Part shown: in pieces, positions 5,657-9,857 of the stretch
Layout of the letters: every line of letters begins with the position of its first letter
How positions within the stretch are numbered: position 1 is the first letter of the stretch
Source: Vibrio sp. UBA2441
GTDB taxonomy: Bacteria; Pseudomonadota; Gammaproteobacteria; Enterobacterales; Vibrionaceae
Reading direction: 5' to 3'
Assembly (NCBI GenBank): GCA_002342685.1
Contig: DDQN01000050.1
Span: forward strand, 1 to 9,857
DNA length: 9,857 bases
Made by a program: the position numbers and the translations under genes
Notes under the pieces: model-generated
What the model was told of the DNA's origin: nothing
The model's input: the letters and a program-made list of their open reading frames with translations, nothing else
The model's database searches: none

Positions 5657-5680
5657 ATATATGATTCTTTATTTTTATTC

Positions 5681-5694
5681 CGATTTTCGAATCG
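5681..5694. other. Small inverted repeat with TTCG loop
   Basis: CGATT (5681-5685) and AATCG (5690-5694) flank TTCG. It lies in the divergent fliL-like/ubiC region, just upstream of the proposed ubiC -10 element, where a -35 would be. It could be an operator half-site pair or chance; only five pairs support it. Confidence 0.25.
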
Positions 5695-5702
5695 CCTTGT
5701 TC

Positions 5703-5711
5703 TGTTACAAT
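5703..5711 (+). promoter_or_regulatory. Putative extended -10 promoter of ubiCA
   Basis: TG at 5703-5704 plus TACAAT at 5706-5711 gives an extended -10 element with one mismatch to TATAAT. The -35 region about 17 bp upstream is poor, which extended -10 promoters tolerate. Transcription would begin near 5718, giving a leader of about 65 nt before ubiC. Confidence 0.5.
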
Positions 5712-5783
5712 AGGGAACTTAGGCCTAAACGTATTTTGCGGCTTCTTTAACCAAAACATCAAGCATTAATTAATAAAACAACT

Positions 5784-6323
5784 ATGAATGAGCTGATTTC
5801 GCTGTACATTACTGCTCTCAAACATGTTGATTGGCAAGACGTCGATCAGTTTGAAGTCACTGATGAAGTTTCTTTACATTGGCTTCTTGAAAAGGGTTCT
5901 TTGTCACGCCGTCTTGCTGAAAAGTGTGGAACACTTTCGGTTAACTTGATAAATAATAGCATGGTTTCACCTGATACTATCTCTTATCAAGAGAAAAGTC
6001 TGTTGTCTGATAGTGCATGCCTACTGAGAGAGGTGATGCTGTATGGAGACACACAAGCGTGGGTAGTAGGAAGAACTTTAATTCCCGCAATGTCAATGCA
6101 AGAACAGCCTTATGATTTAGCAGAACAGGGAGAGATTCCTTTGGGACTCACCGTATTTAGCGCGGAAAATGTTCATCGAGATGCGCTGGAAATTGGCTGG
6201 GCTAATACACCGAGCGGTAAATTGATTGCTCGACGATCCAGATTATGGATGAATGATAAACCAATGTTAGTTGCGGAATTATTTTTGCCTAACGCACCCG
6301 TCTATTCAAAGGAGAAGAGTTAG
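5784..6323 (+). CDS. ubiC: Chorismate pyruvate-lyase UbiC
   Basis: Cytosolic enzyme that converts chorismate to 4-hydroxybenzoate and pyruvate, the first committed step of ubiquinone synthesis. It has 179 residues, slightly longer than the 165 of E. coli UbiC. Active-site residues are visible as Arg82 in LREVML, Arg97 in VVGRTLIP and Glu165 in AELFLP; the RRSRLWM strand is also typical. No clear Shine-Dalgarno sequence precedes ATG 5784 (upstream is an A/T-rich stretch), so translation may be modest. The TAG stop is directly followed by the ubiA ATG, and the ubiC 3' end supplies the ubiA ribosome-binding site, so the two are co-translated. This matches the product-to-substrate link: 4-hydroxybenzoate is prenylated by UbiA. 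Confidence 0.95.
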   Translation: MNELISLYITALKHVDWQDVDQFEVTDEVSLHWLLEKGSLSRRLAEKCGTLSVNLINNSMVSPDTISYQEKSLLSDSACLLREVMLYGDTQAWVVGRTLIPAMSMQEQPYDLAEQGEIPLGLTVFSAENVHRDALEIGWANTPSGKLIARRSRLWMNDKPMLVAELFLPNAPVYSKEKS

Positions 6324-7178
6324 ATGAGTATCGCTAAAGCGAAATCGTATTGGCTGTTAATGAGGTTAAATAAGCCAATCGGTTCTTTGCTGTTGTTATG
6401 GCCAACATTATGGTCATTAGTGATCGCCGCTAACGGTGTGCCTGACTTGAGTGTACTCGTTGTGTTTATCGTTGGCGTCGTTTTAATGCGTTCTGCAGGA
6501 TGTGTTATTAATGACTTTGCTGACCGGGATTTTGATGGTCATGTAAAACGAACTAAATTTCGTCCTTTACCATCAGGCCAGGTTACGGCTGTAGAAGCAA
6601 TTATTCTGTTTGTTATTCTGGCGATGGTTTCATTCTTGCTTGTTCTCACAATGAACCCATTGACGATAAAACTATCGTTTATTGGTATTGTACTCGCCTT
6701 TATCTATCCATTTATGAAACGCTTTACTCATTTGCCACAGCTTTTTCTAGGTTTGGCATTTAGTTGGGCTATACCTATGGCTTGGGCGGCTCAGGCGAAT
6801 GAGCTTCCGCCTCAGGTATGGCTTCTGTTTCTCATTAATGCGTTGTGGACCGTGGCTTATGACACGCAATATGCCATGGTTGATAGAGATGACGATGTTA
6901 TCGTGGGTTTGAAGTCAACAGCGATTCTTTTTGGACGTTTTGATAAATTGATCATTGGTATTCTTCAATTGCTAACACTGGTTCTATTTATTGCTCTGGG
7001 TGGATGGTTAGGTTTTGGGCAAGTTTTTTATTGGGGATTACTTATTTCGGCGGCTTTATTCGTCTATCAACAATATTTGATTAGAAAAAGAGAAAGGGAT
7101 AGCTGCTTTAAAGCATTTCTGAACAACAATAATGTTGGCATGGTTATGGCGCTGGCTCTGTTTTTTGATGCAATGTAG
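6324..7178 (+). CDS. ubiA: 4-hydroxybenzoate octaprenyltransferase UbiA
   Basis: Integral inner-membrane prenyltransferase that attaches the polyprenyl tail to 4-hydroxybenzoate, the second step of ubiquinone synthesis. It has 284 residues and many hydrophobic helices. The first Asp-rich motif is NDFADRDFD (residues 63-71, Asp67 and Asp71) and the second is YDTQYAMVDRDDD (179-191). Both bind Mg2+-diphosphate, and both are complete. RPLPSG after the first motif and LKSTAILFG after the second are also family hallmarks. AAGGAG (6309-6314) lies in the end of ubiC, 9 nt before ATG 6324. A terminator 15 bp downstream closes the ubiCA operon. The tail length (octaprenyl is usual in this group) cannot be read from the sequence. 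Confidence 0.97.
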   Translation: MSIAKAKSYWLLMRLNKPIGSLLLLWPTLWSLVIAANGVPDLSVLVVFIVGVVLMRSAGCVINDFADRDFDGHVKRTKFRPLPSGQVTAVEAIILFVILAMVSFLLVLTMNPLTIKLSFIGIVLAFIYPFMKRFTHLPQLFLGLAFSWAIPMAWAAQANELPPQVWLLFLINALWTVAYDTQYAMVDRDDDVIVGLKSTAILFGRFDKLIIGILQLLTLVLFIALGGWLGFGQVFYWGLLISAALFVYQQYLIRKRERDSCFKAFLNNNNVGMVMALALFFDAM

Positions 7179-7192
7179 GTTTATCTAAATTG

Positions 7193-7220
7193 AAGGCCCT
7201 GTACTACAGAGCCTTTTTTT
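7193..7220 (+). terminator. Rho-independent terminator of ubiCA
   Basis: AAGGC (7193-7197) pairs with GCCTT (7211-7215), then a C-A mismatch, then CTGT (7199-7202) with ACAG (7206-7209) around a 3-nt loop. A T7 run (7214-7220) follows. It sits between the ubiA and plsB stops. On the minus strand the hairpin lacks a T-run, so it probably serves plsB poorly. Confidence 0.88.
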
Positions 7221-7266
7221 AGTTTTGTGTATATCGAATACTGACCTTGTCTAGAGTTAAAGCCTA

Positions 7267-9690
7267 CTACTCTTCCTGGTAAAGACTTTCCTGAATGGTT
7301 AGCTTCACTTCAGTAGAGATAAGGTCAGACAGCATATCCGCTAACACTTGTGTTTTTTCTACAGAGCAGTTCCCGTCACTATCAATATATTCTTCTTCTT
7401 TAAGTGTGTTAAACAGAAAGCTAAACACGCCTTTATCAAAGAACTCAGGGGCGTTAATACCATGTAGTCTCCCTAAGCGTTGAGCAACTTCTTGACTCTT
7501 TTGCTCTAGTTGCCCTTTGTCTAGCTCAGGGTTACTTCCCAAAATGTTTATTGCTATAGCATAGCGCTGAAGTGTTTCGGCAATGGTTCGGGCTAGCAAG
7601 ATCAAAAGCTGAATTTTGGGTTGATTAAGAGATATATTATCGTCTTTTATTTGGACTAACTCTTGTCTTAGAAGTTCTTGAATCGTTGCATCAACTACAT
7701 CAGCGATGTCGCCTTGGTTATAACGCAAAAATAACTCTTTCTTTAGGAAAGGGTAAAGCTGTTCTACGGATTCTTTAATCTTCGTTATCGGCAAGCTTTC
7801 ATATTGCACTACTAATTGCGCAATTAAAGAAGGAAGAGCTAATAAGTGAATGATATTGTTTCGGTAATAAGTCATCAGAATTGACTGATGACGATCCAGC
7901 GAGACAATGTCGCCCATACTGTCCGATTCGATAACAAATTTATCTAATGACTGTGCATGATTAACGAGCGCTTCTGCACTTTTATCTGGGACTGTTGAGG
8001 TTTCAGAGTATGGGACATTGCGCAGTAACGACAAATATAAATCGATTTGTGCAATTAGCGTATCTTTTGCTAGAGCACGTTGTTTTGATGCCAGCAAGGC
8101 TGTTGCGCATAAGGTTAATGCATTGGTGGCCGCCGCATCGTTGATATGCGTCATCATTTTTTCGGCTAGTTGATTGACGACAGGCATCATCCATTTGGGC
8201 TTGACTGCATTCATTGGATCGATTTCTTTCGTCCACTCTGGTACTTGATCATTCAAATACTGATTGAGAGGTATCGGCTCACCGAAGTTAACATAACCTT
8301 GGCCAAAGTTGCGTAGCTTGCGAATGGTTTTAAGTACCTGACCTGCGTTTTCTTTCTCTTTGCGTTTTCCACGTAATTCTTTTGCGTATGTAGACACTTC
8401 CATTACGTGCTCATAACCAATATAAACAGGTACTAGAGTGACAGGCCTATCAAGCCCTCTTAGCATGGCCTGAATTGTCATTGCCAGCATGCCTGTTTTT
8501 GCCTGTAATAGGCGGCCAGTACGAGAGCGTCCGCCTTCACTAAAGTACTCGACTGAGTATCCTTTAGAAAATAGTTCTGCCAAATATTCTCTGAATATTG
8601 TTGAGTACAGTCTGTTACCCTTGAAACTACGGCGGATAAAGAATGCGCCTCCTCGCCTGAAGATAAAGCCGGCGGGGAAAAAGTTCAGGTTGATCCCAGC
8701 GGCAATATGAGGAGGAACCATACCTTCATTGTAAAGAACATAAGACAGCAAGAGGTAATCCATGTGACTACGATGACAAGGAACATAAACGATTTCATGA
8801 CCATCTTGCGCAAGTCGTCTTACTGTAGCGGCATTATTAATGTTTAGCCCTTGATACAACTTGTTCCAAAGCCAGCCCAGAATACGGTGGCTTTTCTTAA
8901 CTAACGAATAAGAGAAGTTTGCTGCAATTTCATCAACAATGGAATGGGCTTCTTTTTGCGCTTTTTCTAGACTGATTTTTTTATTTTCTGCCTCGTCAGC
9001 GATGGCATTTTTTATGATCTCGGAATTCAGAAGTCGGTCGAATAGTTGTTCTCTAACTGGTAGGTTAGGACCGGATGCCGCCAATTTTTGGCGAGAGAAA
9101 TGAATTCGAGCGACTCTTGCTAATTTGTGGGCAATTGATTCATCAGTTCCGTGAGAGTCTGCCATATAGCGTAAAGAGACTACGGGGCTAAAACGTACTA
9201 AACAATCCCGGCCAGAAATCAGGAGTGCAGCGAGCTTTTGTGGGCCATTCATGGCTTGAAGATATGGTTTGGAGTTTTCTTCCTTGCCTGGTTTTCGTCC
9301 CCACATTACTGTCGTAGGAATGATCTGAATATCCAATGATGAATCTTCATCGTGCATGGATAGTAACTCACTAAAAAGAGAAATAGATGCACCAGGTACA
9401 TGCTTATCATTTTGGAATATCGTTGGTCGGGATACGATATAAACGTAACGGCCCAGTTTTTTTCCGTTAATTTCTAGTGGAGAGAGCGGATCAGGCAGGC
9501 CGAGCTCAAATGCTTTTCGTCTCAATGTGAATAAATCAACATTTGAACGGAATGGTAATGCATAAACAATCGGTTTATTAATATCTATTTGTAAATCTTC
9601 GATAGGTTTCGAAGGGATGACTCTACTCTTAACAAAAATAGAAAGAGGAAGTTTTAGTAGTGAACGGGGAATGATTCGTTCAGAAGACAT
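7267..9690 (-). CDS. plsB: Glycerol-3-phosphate acyltransferase PlsB
   Basis: Membrane-associated enzyme that acylates sn-glycerol-3-phosphate at position 1, the first committed step of phospholipid synthesis. Starting at the ATG with complement 9688-9690 it has 807 residues, the same length as E. coli PlsB. The acyltransferase motifs are HRSHMD (His306, Asp311), GAFFIRRSF (348-356), FSEGGRSRTGR (383-393) and VPVYIGYEHV (to 429). A TTG start at 9774 would add 28 residues with no family resemblance. GAGG (complement of 9702-9705) stands 11 nt before the chosen ATG, which begins MSSERIIPRSLLKLPLS, a typical N-terminus. The gene ends in tandem TAG codons and converges on ubiA. Upstream lie a sigma-70-like promoter and a FadR-like operator. 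In related vibrios the divergent neighbour is usually lexA, outside this window. Confidence 0.97.
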   Translation of the reverse strand: MSSERIIPRSLLKLPLSIFVKSRVIPSKPIEDLQIDINKPIVYALPFRSNVDLFTLRRKAFELGLPDPLSPLEINGKKLGRYVYIVSRPTIFQNDKHVPGASISLFSELLSMHDEDSSLDIQIIPTTVMWGRKPGKEENSKPYLQAMNGPQKLAALLISGRDCLVRFSPVVSLRYMADSHGTDESIAHKLARVARIHFSRQKLAASGPNLPVREQLFDRLLNSEIIKNAIADEAENKKISLEKAQKEAHSIVDEIAANFSYSLVKKSHRILGWLWNKLYQGLNINNAATVRRLAQDGHEIVYVPCHRSHMDYLLLSYVLYNEGMVPPHIAAGINLNFFPAGFIFRRGGAFFIRRSFKGNRLYSTIFREYLAELFSKGYSVEYFSEGGRSRTGRLLQAKTGMLAMTIQAMLRGLDRPVTLVPVYIGYEHVMEVSTYAKELRGKRKEKENAGQVLKTIRKLRNFGQGYVNFGEPIPLNQYLNDQVPEWTKEIDPMNAVKPKWMMPVVNQLAEKMMTHINDAAATNALTLCATALLASKQRALAKDTLIAQIDLYLSLLRNVPYSETSTVPDKSAEALVNHAQSLDKFVIESDSMGDIVSLDRHQSILMTYYRNNIIHLLALPSLIAQLVVQYESLPITKIKESVEQLYPFLKKELFLRYNQGDIADVVDATIQELLRQELVQIKDDNISLNQPKIQLLILLARTIAETLQRYAIAINILGSNPELDKGQLEQKSQEVAQRLGRLHGINAPEFFDKGVFSFLFNTLKEEEYIDSDGNCSVEKTQVLADMLSDLISTEVKLTIQESLYQEE

Positions 9691-9784
9691 TTGATTTATC
9701 GCCTCAAGTATATTCAAGATACAGTTGTATTGAAGCCTAAGCCAATATTCAGAGAAGGTATCAATGCGGTGCAAGGATATCAGA

Positions 9785-9801
9785 AACTGGTCTAACCTTT
9801 T
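9785..9801. promoter_or_regulatory. Putative FadR operator upstream of plsB
   Basis: The 17 bp AACTGGTCTAACCTTTT agree at about 12 positions with the FadR consensus (CTGGTCCGACCAG core); the left half CTGGTC is perfect, the right half is degenerate. It lies just downstream of the proposed -10, over the expected transcription start, a repressing position. FadR has been reported to repress plsB in Vibrio cholerae, so the match fits known biology. Confidence 0.65.
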
Positions 9802-9835
9802 ATCATAAAATACCGATATGTGTTTTTTTAATCAA
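9802..9835 (-). promoter_or_regulatory. plsB: Putative sigma-70 promoter of plsB
   Basis: Read on the minus strand: TTGATT (complement of 9830-9835), a 17-bp spacer, then TATTTT (complement of 9807-9812). An alternative -10, TATGAT, is the complement of 9802-9807 but its spacer of 22 bp is too long. Initiation near 9800 gives a leader of about 110 nt. Confidence 0.5.
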
Positions 9836-9857
9836 GAATGAGCCTGTAATTTAAATT

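Noticed and set aside
5714..5720. GGAACTT as a sigma-E -35 element upstream of ubiC
   Set aside because: No matching sigma-E -10 (TCTGA or TCAAA type) at the required 15-17 bp spacing.
9691..9774. 28-residue N-terminal extension of PlsB from a TTG codon
   Set aside because: No resemblance to PlsB N-termini, while the ATG at 9690 gives exactly 807 residues and has a GAGG upstream.
9844..9857. CTGT at the right edge as half of a LexA box for a divergent lexA
   Set aside because: Eight bases later the sequence is TT and not ACAG, so no LexA box is present in the window.

Overview
The window is a chromosomal housekeeping segment from a member of the Vibrionaceae (Gammaproteobacteria). The assignment rests on recognisable proteins and gene order: ftsY-ftsE-ftsX-rpoH, then glpE-glpG, a FliL-like gene, ubiC-ubiA and a convergent plsB. 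RpoH has the RpoH-specific box, PlsB has the 807-residue length of the family, and a FadR-like operator lies in front of plsB, as reported for Vibrio cholerae. No mobile element, tRNA, rRNA or CRISPR array is visible. Base usage is moderately AT-rich and looks even across the genes.

Layout. Positions 2-2634 hold the signal recognition particle receptor gene ftsY (its 5' end lies outside the window) followed by the divisome ABC-type pair ftsE and ftsX, which overlap. Positions 2635-2809 are an rpoH leader with stem-loops, and rpoH (sigma-32) runs to 3667, closed by a strong bidirectional terminator. Positions 3668-4063 are a 396-bp gene-free stretch with ten GATC sites and several DnaA boxes. 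Positions 4064-5209 hold glpE (rhodanese) and glpG (rhomboid protease) with no gap between them. A small secreted FliL-domain gene faces them on the minus strand (5243-5656). Its divergent partner is ubiC, directly followed by ubiA (first two steps of ubiquinone synthesis), ending in a terminator at 7193-7220. plsB (glycerol-3-phosphate acyltransferase) fills 7267-9690 on the minus strand. Its promoter and a putative FadR operator occupy the right edge.

Functionally the genes deal with the cell envelope and growth: membrane targeting (FtsY), division and peptidoglycan hydrolase control (FtsEX), heat shock (RpoH), membrane proteolysis (GlpG), respiratory quinone synthesis (UbiC, UbiA) and phospholipid synthesis (PlsB).

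The most interesting signal is the rpoH-glpE intergenic region. It has three GATC-led units exactly 13 bp apart, then a TGTGAATAA box. A perfect TTATCCACA box in the opposite orientation lies 178 bp further on, which resembles the E. coli oriC layout (13-mers, R1, R4). Neither mnmG nor mioC, the usual oriC neighbours, is present, so this may be an ectopic DnaA/SeqA site (oriC-like, DARS-like or datA-like). Other points worth attention are a G9 tract inside glpG, a possible RNA switch in the rpoH leader, and the orphan FliL-like gene.
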